Origin: Chelativorans sp.
GTDB taxonomy: Bacteria > Pseudomonadota > Alphaproteobacteria > Rhizobiales > Rhizobiaceae
NCBI RefSeq assembly: GCF_031180965.1
Contig: NZ_JAPSLH010000002.1
Coordinates: forward strand, 62,001-126,000
DNA: 64,000 nucleotides
Reading direction: 5' to 3'
Within the stretch, counting starts at the first letter, position 1. Each line of letters starts with the position of its first letter. This document shows positions 34,186-42,839 of the stretch, in pieces. The notes beneath the pieces were generated by a model. It worked only from the letters and a program-made list of their open reading frames with translations. It ran no database searches and had not been told where the DNA came from. A program made the translations under genes and the position numbers.

Positions 34186-35736
34186 TCAGATCAGTGCCTC
34201 GATGAGGAATGGGCCGCGGCGCGAGAGCCCGGCAGTAAGGAGGTTCGTGAATTCCTCGGCGGTTGTGGCGCGCGCTGCCTCGACGCCCATGCCTTTGGCT
34301 AGAGAACACCAGTCGAGCGCCGGATCGTCGATCTCCAGCATGCGCCGGGCGTTGCGGCCGAACTCGTTCACGCCGACATTGCGCATTTCGCCCTTCAGGA
34401 TCGAATAGCCGCGGTTGGAAAAGACGATCGTCAGGATGTCCAGCCGCTCCCTGGCCTGGGTCCACAGGCCTTGGACCGTGTACATGCCGCTGCCATCGGC
34501 CTGCAGGGCGACCACTTTGCGGTCTGGACATGCGACCGCCGCGCCCACGGAAAGCGGAATGCCGATTCCGATCGCTCCGCCGGTGAGCGGCAGGTGGTCG
34601 TGCGGCGCCATGTTGGGCGCAAGTTCGGCGAAGCGGCCGGCCGAGGTGATGGATTCGTCGCAAAGGATGGCGCCCTCGGGAAGCGCGCGGGCGACCGCTT
34701 GCGAGATCGCGGACGGGGTCAGGTCGCCTGTCGGCGCCGGAAGGTCGCGCGCCGTGAACGGACCCGTCACGGCGGGAGCAAGATGCCGGGGGCCCAATTC
34801 GTCGGCGAGGGCCTGCAACACCTGATGAAGGTCGTGCTCGACGCCGGCAAGCTCGATCACGTCGCAGCCATCGGGCAGCAGGAAACCGGGCTTCTCGGGA
34901 TAGGCGAAGAAGCCGACGGGCGCCCGTCCGCCGATCAGGATCGCTGTTTCGAACTCCTGCAGTGCGGCGACGGCAAGTTCGATATTGTAGGGCACCGGCC
35001 GGGGAGAAACACGCCCCGCGCCGCGCTGCCAGCGTGCCGCCCTCTCCGTGAAGAGCGTCGCTCCGGTGCCGGCGGCGATCCTGCCGGCGATATCGAGCGC
35101 ATCGGCACGTAGGGCGCGACCACCCAGGAAGAGCGCCGTCTTGCGGCCGCCGCGGAGCGGCGCCGCGGCTGCCCGCAGCGCTTCGGGCGCGACGTCGCGC
35201 CGCGGGGGCAGCGTCGCCGGCACGAGCGCTTCCTCCGCCACCTCGCTCCATGCCGCATCCGCCGGCAGGATGAGCGTCGAAACGCCCGGATTGCTCATCG
35301 CCGCGATATAAGCCTCTTCCGCTCTGCTGCGGATGTCAGCAGCGCTCGACACACGCCCGACCCATTGCGACATGGGCCGTGCGAGACTCTCGATATCGCT
35401 TGTCAGTGGCGCGTCGTGGCGCAGATGGTAGGTCGCGTGATCGCCGACAATATTCACCATCGGCGTGCGCGCGCGCCGTGCATTATGGAGATTGGCAAGG
35501 CCGTTCGCGAGGCCAGGGCCCAGGTGCAGGAGCGTAGCGGCCGGCTTGTCGGCCATACGCGCATAGCCGTCCGCCGCCGCCGTCACCACACCTTCGAAGA
35601 GGCCCAGAATGCAGCGCATCTGCGGCTTGCGGTCGAGGGCCGCTACGAAATGCATTTCCGACGTGCCCGGATTGGCAAAGCATGTGTCAACGCCATTGGC
35701 GAGCAGCACGTCGCACAGGCGGTCGGCCCCGTTCAT
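34186..35736 (-). CDS. Thiamine pyrophosphate-dependent enzyme (acetolactate synthase/benzoylformate decarboxylase-like)
   Basis: A 516-residue TPP enzyme with the three-domain layout of the family. The cofactor-activating Glu48 lies in LFEGVVTAAADGYAR. The metal/diphosphate motif runs from DGSGMY (414-419) to Asn441; the usual GDG is ADG. Acetolactate synthase-type, benzoylformate decarboxylase-type and oxalyl-CoA decarboxylase-type enzymes share this layout. No small ALS subunit is present, and an aldehyde dehydrogenase gene lies 41 bases upstream on the same strand. A 2-oxo-acid decarboxylase making an aldehyde for that enzyme is the most economical reading, but is inference. Confidence 0.85.
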   Translation of the reverse strand: MNGADRLCDVLLANGVDTCFANPGTSEMHFVAALDRKPQMRCILGLFEGVVTAAADGYARMADKPAATLLHLGPGLANGLANLHNARRARTPMVNIVGDHATYHLRHDAPLTSDIESLARPMSQWVGRVSSAADIRSRAEEAYIAAMSNPGVSTLILPADAAWSEVAEEALVPATLPPRRDVAPEALRAAAAPLRGGRKTALFLGGRALRADALDIAGRIAAGTGATLFTERAARWQRGAGRVSPRPVPYNIELAVAALQEFETAILIGGRAPVGFFAYPEKPGFLLPDGCDVIELAGVEHDLHQVLQALADELGPRHLAPAVTGPFTARDLPAPTGDLTPSAISQAVARALPEGAILCDESITSAGRFAELAPNMAPHDHLPLTGGAIGIGIPLSVGAAVACPDRKVVALQADGSGMYTVQGLWTQARERLDILTIVFSNRGYSILKGEMRNVGVNEFGRNARRMLEIDDPALDWCSLAKGMGVEAARATTAEEFTNLLTAGLSRRGPFLIEALI

Positions 35737-35777
35737 CTTTTCCCTCGCTGCTCCTGATGCGATTTTTCGGACCGCCC

Positions 35778-37229
35778 TCAGGCGGCCGCCTGCGAAACCA
35801 ATTTCGTCACCAGATAGGCTTCGATAGCCTCCGACCCGCCTTCCGTCCCGTGGCCGGAATCCTTGACGCCGCCGAAGGGTACTTCCGGAAGGGCGAGCCC
35901 ATTGTGATTGATCGTCGTCATGCCCGCCTCGATTCTCATGGCCAGTTCATGCGCGGTCTCGACCGAGCCCGTGAAGGCGTAGGAGGCAAGGCCGAAGGGC
36001 AGGCGGTTGGACTCCTCCACCGCTTCATCGAGCGTGGAGAATGGGTTGAACACGGCGACGGGACCGAAAGGCTCGTCGTTCATGATCCGTGCTTCCCTGG
36101 ATACGTTGGAAAGAACCGTGGGTTCGAAGAAATTGCCCTTGTTGCCGATGCGGCGGCCGCCGGTCTTGAGCTCGGCGCCGTGGTCGAGCGCGTCCTGGAT
36201 AAGGGATTCCAGCGCCGGTATGCGCCGCTCATTTGCGAGCGGGCCCATCTGCGTGCCCTCCTCCAGCCCATTGCCGACCCTTATGGACTTCGCCGCCGCG
36301 GTGAAGGCATCGACCACCCGATCATAGACCCGCTCCTGAACCAGGAATCGTGTCGGCGAAACGCAGACCTGGCCGGCATTGCGGAACTTCGCGGCGGCAA
36401 GCACCTTCACCGCCTTGTCCAGATTTGCATCCTCAAAGATGATCGCCGGTGCATGGCCGCCAAGCTCCATGGTAGCGCGCTTCATATGCGCACCGGCGAG
36501 CGCAGCAAGATGCTTGCCGACCGGAGTCGAGCCGGTGAAGGAGATTTTGCGAATTACCGGATGGGGAATGAGGTATTCGGAGATTTCTGCGGGGACGCCA
36601 TAGACCAGATTGACCACGCCTGCCGGAGCACCAGCTTCGGCGAAGGCGCGGATGAGTTCGGCCGGCGAAGCGGGTGTTTCCTCCGGCGCCTTGACGATGA
36701 TGGAGCATCCGGCGGCAAGGGCGGCCGAGAGCTTGCGGACGATCTGGTTGATCGGAAAGTTCCACGGGGTGAAGGCGGCAACCGGCCCCACGGGCAGCTT
36801 CACCGTCAATTGCATCACGCCCGGCGCCCGACCCGGAATGACCTGGCCATAGGTCCGGCGCGCCTCCTCGGCGAACCAGTCGATCACGTCGGCGCCCGCC
36901 ATGACCTCGCCCTTCGCTTCGGCCAGCGGCTTGCCCTGCTCGCGCGTCATGATCTCCGCGATTCTGTCGCTGCGCTCGCGCAGCAGCGCAGCGGCCTTGC
37001 GCATCAGCTTGGCGCGGTCAAAGGCGGAGACCGCGCTCCATGTCCTGAACCCGCGCTCCACCGCCGCAAGGGCGGCATCGAGATCCGGCCGCGTCGCATG
37101 CGCCACCTGCCCGATCACCTCGCCGGTCGCCGGATCCGCGACGGGGATCGTCTTTCCTTCGGCACCGGCGCGCCACTCGCCGTCGACGAAAAGCTGCGTG
37201 TCGGGATAAGCGGAGGGGGTCCGGTCCAT
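35778..37229 (-). CDS. Aldehyde dehydrogenase (succinate-semialdehyde dehydrogenase-like)
   Basis: A 483-residue NAD(P)-dependent aldehyde dehydrogenase. The active-site Asn157 lies in PWNFP, the general base Glu255 in MELGGHAP and the nucleophile Cys289 in [11 protein letters not shown]. The cofactor segment IVKAPEETP (from 178) and the length resemble GabD and 2-oxoglutarate-semialdehyde dehydrogenases. The ATG at 37229 has AAAGGAAG upstream and is preferred over 37343. It is divergent from the IclR regulator gene and probably controlled by it. The aldehyde is not known. Confidence 0.92.
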   Translation of the reverse strand: MDRTPSAYPDTQLFVDGEWRAGAEGKTIPVADPATGEVIGQVAHATRPDLDAALAAVERGFRTWSAVSAFDRAKLMRKAAALLRERSDRIAEIMTREQGKPLAEAKGEVMAGADVIDWFAEEARRTYGQVIPGRAPGVMQLTVKLPVGPVAAFTPWNFPINQIVRKLSAALAAGCSIIVKAPEETPASPAELIRAFAEAGAPAGVVNLVYGVPAEISEYLIPHPVIRKISFTGSTPVGKHLAALAGAHMKRATMELGGHAPAIIFEDANLDKAVKVLAAAKFRNAGQVCVSPTRFLVQERVYDRVVDAFTAAAKSIRVGNGLEEGTQMGPLANERRIPALESLIQDALDHGAELKTGGRRIGNKGNFFEPTVLSNVSREARIMNDEPFGPVAVFNPFSTLDEAVEESNRLPFGLASYAFTGSVETAHELAMRIEAGMTTINHNGLALPEVPFGGVKDSGHGTEGGSEAIEAYLVTKLVSQAAA

Positions 37230-37483
37230 GATCTTCCTTTTAGTCTCTGAGGGCGCTTCCGGGGGATTCGAGAGCGCTTCCGCCCGGCATGGGCTGTCTG
37301 ACAGCCCGCCGAGAATGAGGATGCCGTCAATGCCGCCATGCATGTCGCGCGCTTCGCTCCCAATTTCAAGCGCCTACACTGTCTTTGGCCGGGAACGTAG
37401 AGGGCTGGCTAACGGCGACGGGCGACCACGGGCGCTATTTTCCGCCGCCCCCCATTGACTTGCCGTGCGAACCGGCGAAGTAT

Positions 37484-37520
37484 GTATCCTAAATGGATAC
37501 GATATATTCAAATAGAATAC
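37484..37520. promoter_or_regulatory. Twin palindromic operators at the IclR gene start
   Basis: GTATCC-TAAAT-GGATAC (37484-37500) is a perfect inverted repeat. A second 17-base unit, with TATTC (37505-37509) and GAATA (37515-37519) around a 5-base AT spacer, is centred 20 bases further on, two helical turns away. The ATG assigned to the regulator lies inside the first unit. This spacing suits two dimers on one face of the DNA, as IclR-family proteins often bind. Confidence 0.6.
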
Positions 37521-38248
37521 AGGCCGAAAGCGGCGTCAGACCTTTGACGACTGCGCTGAAGACGCTGGCGGTTCTCGACATATTCGCCGGCAGCCCGCGC
37601 AGCCTCCGTCTGCCTGAGATCGCCAAGGCTCTCGGGCTTTCCCGCCCGACGGCCTATCAGCGCCTGCTGACGCTCGTCGAGGCGGGCTGGATCGAGCAGG
37701 ATGAGCAGGGCCGCTACCGGCTTTCCATGCATGTCTGCCGGCTTGCCGCCGCCGCGCTCGAGCAGGCCGATCTTGGCTCGCGCGTTCAGCCGGTCCTGCA
37801 GGAACTCGTCGACCAGGTGAAGGAGACAGCCTCGCTTGCCGTTCTCGACCGCGGAGTCCCTTGCATCATTTCGCGCGTGGAATCCGACAGCGTCCTTCGC
37901 GCCGAGCAGAAGATCGGCACCACCATGTCCCTCGAGGGCTCGGCGTCGGGGCGCATCCTCACCGCCTTCGCGGACGAGATCACGCTGCGGCGCCTGAAGG
38001 AGACCGGGGACCCCCTGGCCTCGGAGGACGTCCTCGCTGCTGCCCGCGCCGACGGCTATGCGCTTTCGAGCGGCTACACCCAGGTGGGCGTCCGGGCCAT
38101 TGCCGCGCCCGTCTTCGACGTCCACGGCAAGTGCACCGCGACGCTCTCGCTGGTGATGCCGGAAACCCGCTTCAACCTCGAGTCTGTCCGCAAGCCGCTG
38201 CTCAAGGCAGCCGAGAAGATCACGAAAATGCAGCAGGGAGCGCGATAG
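37493..38248 (+). CDS. IclR-family transcriptional regulator
   Basis: A 251-residue regulator. The winged helix spans about residues 18-80 (LRLPEIAKALGLSRPTAYQRL), and the IclR effector domain about 95-245 (GVPCIISRVES, GSASGRILTAF, RADGYALSSG, GVRAIAAPVFD). The ATG at 37493 is inside an operator-like palindrome; a TTG at 37544 is an alternative start just before LTTALKTLAVLD, the usual IclR N-terminus. It leads the plus-strand operon and is divergent from the aldehyde dehydrogenase gene, so it is likely the local switch for both. Confidence 0.88.
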   Translation: MDTIYSNRIQAESGVRPLTTALKTLAVLDIFAGSPRSLRLPEIAKALGLSRPTAYQRLLTLVEAGWIEQDEQGRYRLSMHVCRLAAAALEQADLGSRVQPVLQELVDQVKETASLAVLDRGVPCIISRVESDSVLRAEQKIGTTMSLEGSASGRILTAFADEITLRRLKETGDPLASEDVLAAARADGYALSSGYTQVGVRAIAAPVFDVHGKCTATLSLVMPETRFNLESVRKPLLKAAEKITKMQQGAR

Positions 38249-38253
38249 AGGGC

Positions 38254-39969
38254 ATGACCGCACTGCGCGAGGCAGCGTTAACGCAAGCGGCCCCGCTGCC
38301 GAGGCCAAGCAGCGAGATGATGCGGCCCGAGCGGCTTGCCGCCTTGCAGCCGAGCCGTCTCAGCGTGACGCGTGCGCTCGTGAACAAGCTGGTCCGCGAG
38401 CGCTGGGACATTTCCGTCGAGCGGTTCGACGTCGACGAGACCGCCTCCGGCACCGTCGTCTACTCCATCAAGGCGCCGCGACAGGAGTTCAGTTTCATCG
38501 CATTCTCCCGTCCGCCGAGCAGGAAAGCGCGCACAGGCCGCATCATCGGGCAGTCCTGGGACATGATGGGCACCCTGAACGAGGGGCCCGCTACGGAAGC
38601 CGATATCCGGTCGGCCCGCGAGGAACTGCCGAAGCTCTATCGCGGCCGCGCCACGCCCAATGCGCTCGTCTGGTGCCGCTCCAACCGCTCCATGCGCGTC
38701 TTCGACCAGACGCTCGCAGCTCTTGCCGAGGGACGCCAGCCCTCGATCGACGAGTTGGCGCAGGTCTGCTACCTCATGCGCAACACCGGGCTCGACGGTA
38801 ATGGCACCTTCGGCACGCGCCCCTTCCCCTCGCTCGGTCCGGACCATGCGCTGGGGCGCCCGCTGGAAGCCCAGCTCCTTACTGCCTATCTGATGCGGGA
38901 ATACTCCTGCGATCTCGTCGAGCATCTTGCCCGCCTCGCCTCTCCCAAGGCGGTGCCGCTCGACCCGGCAATCCGCCGCTATCTAGGCGTCGGCAACGGC
39001 TCCGCTCTCGGCCTCATCTTCTTCATCCACAAGCATCCGCAGCTGATCAGCAGCTTCATTGCCGCCCGCGAGCAGGCGATCGCGATTGCGCGCGGGCTGC
39101 CGCTTGAAAAGGGCGATCTCCGGATCGGGACCCTCCTGGCGCTGGTCAGGCGCGCAATCACCTTTCGAAGGCAAGACCGCATGGTCTACGAGACCTTCGC
39201 TTCCAGTGCGGAGGTCGCCGACGATCTGGAGAAGGTGGCCGCGGCCCTGGCGGAGCTGCACGAGACGGGGCTCGTCGACGGCCGGCGTGCGGTCTACCCG
39301 TTGGACGCGTTGGCAGAGCGTTTCGAGAAGGCGCTCCAGCCGGAATCCTTCGAGACCTATCTGTCGCTCCTGATCGAGCTGGTCCCCGACGAAGCGGATG
39401 CCCTCCTGCCCTCGATTGGTGGCCCCGACGAGGTGAATGTTTCCCCCGCCGAAAGGGTAGGGAGCCTCTCGGCGCTCATTCAAAAACAATACCGGTGGGC
39501 CCTCGACATCGATATGTCCGGCCCCGACGCCTACAAATATGTGTGGTACAAGTCCGAGGCCGCCGAGGAGCCGCGCCGCGGCGCCCGCGAGGAAGTGCCG
39601 GAAGCGCTTGATCTCGGCCTCGACATCTGTGGGGGGGTGCAATCCCTTCTCGCCGACCTCGGCCGCGAAGCGCCGGACCTGTCCGTCGCGCGTTTCCTGG
39701 TGAAGTACCCGGCCCACCGCTATCTGGTCGCCCGGATCCAGACGCTGCGCGATCTGCCATACCACACGCCGATGGCGAATATAAACGCGGAGGATTTCAT
39801 CCCCATCCATCTCGTGCGGCTCATGAATGTCGGCATCCACGGCATTGACAAGACTCGCGATTTCCTGCGCCGCAACCTGCGCGGCGTCCTTTATCACGGC
39901 GCACCGACGCCGGCCGAGATCCGCGCCGGCCGCGCCGAATTCTGGGCCTACCCGGCGGAGCCTCGATGA
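38254..39969 (+). CDS. Protein of unknown function, 571 residues
   Basis: I do not recognise this family. It has 571 residues, no signal peptide or membrane segment, and balanced charged/hydrophobic composition, so it is probably a soluble cytoplasmic enzyme or scaffold. Notable conserved-looking segments are QVCYLMRNTGLDGNGTFG, the Lys/His-rich FFIHKHPQLISS, KYVWYKSEA and a C-terminal block with YHTPMANINAEDFIPIHLV. The ATG at 38254 has AGAGGG upstream. The stop overlaps the start of the next unknown gene. It sits 5 bases behind the IclR gene and ahead of the M19-like and transporter genes, so it probably acts on the imported substrate. Confidence 0.72.
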   Translation: MTALREAALTQAAPLPRPSSEMMRPERLAALQPSRLSVTRALVNKLVRERWDISVERFDVDETASGTVVYSIKAPRQEFSFIAFSRPPSRKARTGRIIGQSWDMMGTLNEGPATEADIRSAREELPKLYRGRATPNALVWCRSNRSMRVFDQTLAALAEGRQPSIDELAQVCYLMRNTGLDGNGTFGTRPFPSLGPDHALGRPLEAQLLTAYLMREYSCDLVEHLARLASPKAVPLDPAIRRYLGVGNGSALGLIFFIHKHPQLISSFIAAREQAIAIARGLPLEKGDLRIGTLLALVRRAITFRRQDRMVYETFASSAEVADDLEKVAAALAELHETGLVDGRRAVYPLDALAERFEKALQPESFETYLSLLIELVPDEADALLPSIGGPDEVNVSPAERVGSLSALIQKQYRWALDIDMSGPDAYKYVWYKSEAAEEPRRGAREEVPEALDLGLDICGGVQSLLADLGREAPDLSVARFLVKYPAHRYLVARIQTLRDLPYHTPMANINAEDFIPIHLVRLMNVGIHGIDKTRDFLRRNLRGVLYHGAPTPAEIRAGRAEFWAYPAEPR

Positions 39970-40703
39970 TGCAGAACCTGCAGACCGAGCAGATGCTGCG
40001 CATCATGCCGCGCGAGATGCGGATGATGACGGAGCGCGTCTTCTCGCTCACCGGCCTGCCAAAGGGCTTCTTCCTCGCCGCGCAGGACGTGGTCATGTAT
40101 TCGCACAAGCTGGGCCTCGGCGGCTTTGCGCTGTTGGAGGAACGGTTCGAGCGGCTGAAGAGCGCTGATCCTTCGCGCATCAAAATCGTGGCGGAGCAGC
40201 AGAACCGCCTGCGGATAGATGCCGGCGGCGAACACGCCTGGTTCGTGCTGCCGTGCTTGATCGATCTTCTGGGCGAGACCGCCCAGAAATACGGCACTGG
40301 CAGTGTTGTCGTGTGCAATGCGCTCGATTCGGACGAATTGCAGGTGGCCCTGCCGCTGGCGGGACGCACGGGGCTGTTCACCACCTTCTCCGGCGGCGAC
40401 GAGCCCCTGTTCGTTGCTTCACCCGATGCTCCGTCCGGCGACCTCAGCCGCGACGAGCCGCTCCTCTGGGATCTCCTGCAAGAGGGCGCGCAGATCGAGG
40501 CCGAACTCTGGTGGCGCATCTATCATCTCGCGCAGAAGGCGCTCACGCCCGACAGCGTCGTCTCCCGCCGTCATGCTGGTCCCCTCATCGTCAACGACGA
40601 CGGCACGGTGATCGGCCGCAAGGACAATGACGACGAGACCGACATCACATTCCTCACCTCGCCCAGGATCGGCGGCATCGAGACGGAGGGAGCCCAGTCA
40701 TGA
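39966..40703 (+). CDS. Protein of unknown function, 245 residues (possibly DUF3726-like)
   Basis: A 245-residue soluble protein overlapping its neighbours by 4 bases on both sides, so it is translated with the 571-residue protein and the M19-like protein. The N-terminal part (residues 10-50, with TGLPKGFFLAAQDVVMYSH) and the C-terminal end (SVVSRRHAG, then GRKDND) resemble from memory the layout of DUF3726 proteins, which also end in an SRxxGAG...DND stretch. This similarity is tentative. No catalytic motif is evident. Confidence 0.7.
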   Translation: MMQNLQTEQMLRIMPREMRMMTERVFSLTGLPKGFFLAAQDVVMYSHKLGLGGFALLEERFERLKSADPSRIKIVAEQQNRLRIDAGGEHAWFVLPCLIDLLGETAQKYGTGSVVVCNALDSDELQVALPLAGRTGLFTTFSGGDEPLFVASPDAPSGDLSRDEPLLWDLLQEGAQIEAELWWRIYHLAQKALTPDSVVSRRHAGPLIVNDDGTVIGRKDNDDETDITFLTSPRIGGIETEGAQS

Positions 40704-41683
40704 TCATCGACGGATTGCAATGCGGCCATTTTGACCGCCAGGCCTTCACCTCGCTTCAGGCGGCCGGCGTTGGCGGCGTGGTCGTCACCTGCGGTTTTTG
40801 GGAGGGTGCCGTCGAGTCGCTCGATTCCCTCGGCAGATGGCGCGATCTCGTGCGCGAGAACAGCGATGTCGCCGAGATCGCCACCACGGCTGCAGCCGTC
40901 AAGCGCATCGGGGAGGTTGGCAAAGTGGCGGTGATCCTCGGCTTCCAGAACGCCAACCTCTTCGAAGGCCGTATCCGTTTTGTCGAACTCTTCGCCGAAC
41001 TCGGCGTCCGTGTGGTCCAGCTCACCTACAACAACCAGAACGAGCTGGGCGGAAGCTGCTACGAGACTGAGGATTCCGGCCTTGCCCGTTTCGGCAAGGA
41101 AGTCGTGCGCGAGATGAACCGCGCCGGCATCCTGGTCGACTGCAGCCATGTCGGCGACCGCACCACGCTCGACGCGATCGAGGTGTCGGAAAAGCCGATC
41201 GCCGTCACCCATGCCAATGCCCGTTCCCTCTTCGACCACAAGCGCAACAAATCCGACGACGTGCTGAAAGCGCTCAGGGAGACCGGCGGCGTCATCGGTT
41301 GCGCTGCCTACCGCAACATCACCGGCGACGAGTTCTGCAAGTCCATCGAAGCCTGGTGCGGCATGGTCGCCCGCACCGTGGAGATCGCCGGCATCGATTC
41401 CGTTGCCATCGGCACGGACCGCAGCCACAACTTCACCGCGCCCGACTATGCCTGGATGCGCCAGGGCCGCTGGACGCGCGGCGTGGACTACGGCGCCGGC
41501 TCAGCGGCGCGCCCCGGCAAGGCGCCACCGCCCGACTGGTTCAAGTCCGTCGAGGACATGCAGGTGATACCCAACGGCCTCCGCAGCGTGGGTTTCTCGG
41601 AAGAAGAGGTCGCGAAAATAACCCACGGCAACTGGCTTCGCCTCTACGAAGCCACCTTCAGAAACACCAGAGAGGAGAACTGA
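40700..41683 (+). CDS. M19 (renal dipeptidase-like) family protein with an incomplete metal site
   Basis: A 327-residue TIM-barrel protein of the M19 family. His150 (VDCSHVG), His171 (VTHANA) and Asp240 (IGTDRSH) match three conserved metal or active-site residues of renal dipeptidase. The N-terminal HxD metal motif is replaced by LQC (DGLQC, residues 4-8) and the bridging glutamate by Gln83 (LGFQNAN). At least one of the two zinc sites is therefore missing, so ordinary dipeptidase activity is doubtful. It is coupled to the 245-residue gene (4-base overlap) and is 2 bases upstream of a binding-protein gene. Confidence 0.85.
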   Translation: MIIDGLQCGHFDRQAFTSLQAAGVGGVVVTCGFWEGAVESLDSLGRWRDLVRENSDVAEIATTAAAVKRIGEVGKVAVILGFQNANLFEGRIRFVELFAELGVRVVQLTYNNQNELGGSCYETEDSGLARFGKEVVREMNRAGILVDCSHVGDRTTLDAIEVSEKPIAVTHANARSLFDHKRNKSDDVLKALRETGGVIGCAAYRNITGDEFCKSIEAWCGMVARTVEIAGIDSVAIGTDRSHNFTAPDYAWMRQGRWTRGVDYGAGSAARPGKAPPPDWFKSVEDMQVIPNGLRSVGFSEEEVAKITHGNWLRLYEATFRNTREEN

Positions 41684-41685
41684 AC

Positions 41686-42744
41686 ATGACCAGGTCCAGG
41701 CCCGGGTCGCCGACCCTTCTCGCCCCCGATCGCCGCACCTTCCTGAAGGCGGGCGGCGCTGCTCTCGCTTCCACCCTTGCGATGCCCTACATCGCGCGGG
41801 CGCAGGACAATGTGCTTTACGTCAACACCTGGGGCGGCCCCTGGGAAGAGGCGGCGAAAGCGCACATCTTCGACCCGTTCACCGCCGAGACCGGGATCGA
41901 GATCCGCACCGTTTCGCCCGTTTCCTTCGCCAAGCTCGCGCAGCAGGTGCAGACGGGCACCTACGAGTTCGACGTCACCACGCTCGGCGCCGGCGAACTG
42001 ATCCGCGCGGAACAGGCCGGCATCATCGAAGAGCTGGCGGATGCCCCATACGAGGGCGCGCTCTTCCACAACGGCGTTGGCTCGCATGCCTTTGCGACCG
42101 TGATCGCCCACCGCACCGACAAGTTTCCCGACGGCGGCCCGCAGAACTGGGCCGAGTTCTGGGACGTCGAACGCTTCCCGGGGCCGCGATCGCTGCAGCG
42201 TTATCCCGCGCGCGTGCTGCCGCTGGCGCTGCTTGCCGATGGCGTGGCTGTGGAGGACCTCTATCCCCTCGACATCGACCGCGCCTTCGCTTCGCTCGAC
42301 AAGATCAAGGAGCACGTCCTCGTTTGGTGGACCGCCGGCGCTCAGTCGACGCAGATCCTCCGCGACGGCGAGATCGACCTCATCGGCATCTGGCACGGCC
42401 GCTATTTCGAAGCGGAGGAGGCCGGCGCCCCCGTTGCCATGACCTGGAACCAGGGCGAGATCGAACGCGCCTACTGGGTGGTGGCAAAAGGCACGCCCAA
42501 TGCGGAGAACGCGAAAAAGTTCATCGACTTCGCGGTAAGCGCTAAACCCCTCGCCGGCTTTGTCACGCAGGCCGATTACGGGCCGCTTAACCCGGCGGCC
42601 AACGAATTCATCTCCGCCGAAGACGCCGAGCGGATGCCGACCTCGCCGAAGAATTATCCGCACACCTTCGAGCAGGAGATCGACAATTTCGGCGCCGATA
42701 TCGAGGAGGTGGCGCAGCGCTTCGAGGAGTGGCTGGCGAGCTGA
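41686..42744 (+). CDS. Spermidine/putrescine-type ABC solute-binding protein, Tat-exported, copy 1
   Basis: A 352-residue extracytoplasmic protein of the PotD/PotF type. The N-terminus carries a twin-arginine motif (DRRTFLKAGG) followed by a hydrophobic region and ARAQ, so export is probably by Tat. Typical segments are NTWGGPWEE, SFAKLAQQVQTG and WDVERFPGPRSLQRYP. AGAGGAGAA lies upstream of the ATG. It feeds the PotB/PotC/PotA-type genes that follow. It is a paralogue of the protein at 46118. Polyamine, opine or amino-acid derivatives are possible ligands. Confidence 0.92.
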   Translation: MTRSRPGSPTLLAPDRRTFLKAGGAALASTLAMPYIARAQDNVLYVNTWGGPWEEAAKAHIFDPFTAETGIEIRTVSPVSFAKLAQQVQTGTYEFDVTTLGAGELIRAEQAGIIEELADAPYEGALFHNGVGSHAFATVIAHRTDKFPDGGPQNWAEFWDVERFPGPRSLQRYPARVLPLALLADGVAVEDLYPLDIDRAFASLDKIKEHVLVWWTAGAQSTQILRDGEIDLIGIWHGRYFEAEEAGAPVAMTWNQGEIERAYWVVAKGTPNAENAKKFIDFAVSAKPLAGFVTQADYGPLNPAANEFISAEDAERMPTSPKNYPHTFEQEIDNFGADIEEVAQRFEEWLAS

Positions 42745-42771
42745 CCGGCTGCGGTTGCCGGGGCCCCGCAT

Positions 42772-42803
42772 GCCGCCGCGTCTGGGCGAACCCACGCGGC
42801 GGC
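42772..42803 (+). other. GC stem-loop between binding-protein and permease genes
   Basis: GCCGCCGCGT (42772-42781) and ACGCGGCGGC (42794-42803) form a perfect 10-base stem, and GGG/CCC extends it inwards around a CGAA loop. It starts 27 bases after the binding-protein stop and ends 36 bases before the permease start. There is no T-tract. Confidence 0.55.
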
Positions 42804-42839
42804 CCGCTCAACCTGACAAGAACAAGAAGGGGAGCAGCA

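Noticed and set aside
35682-37250. Plus-strand frame of 522 codons opposite the aldehyde dehydrogenase.
   Set aside because: The minus strand holds all ALDH active-site motifs; the long plus frame follows from high third-position GC.
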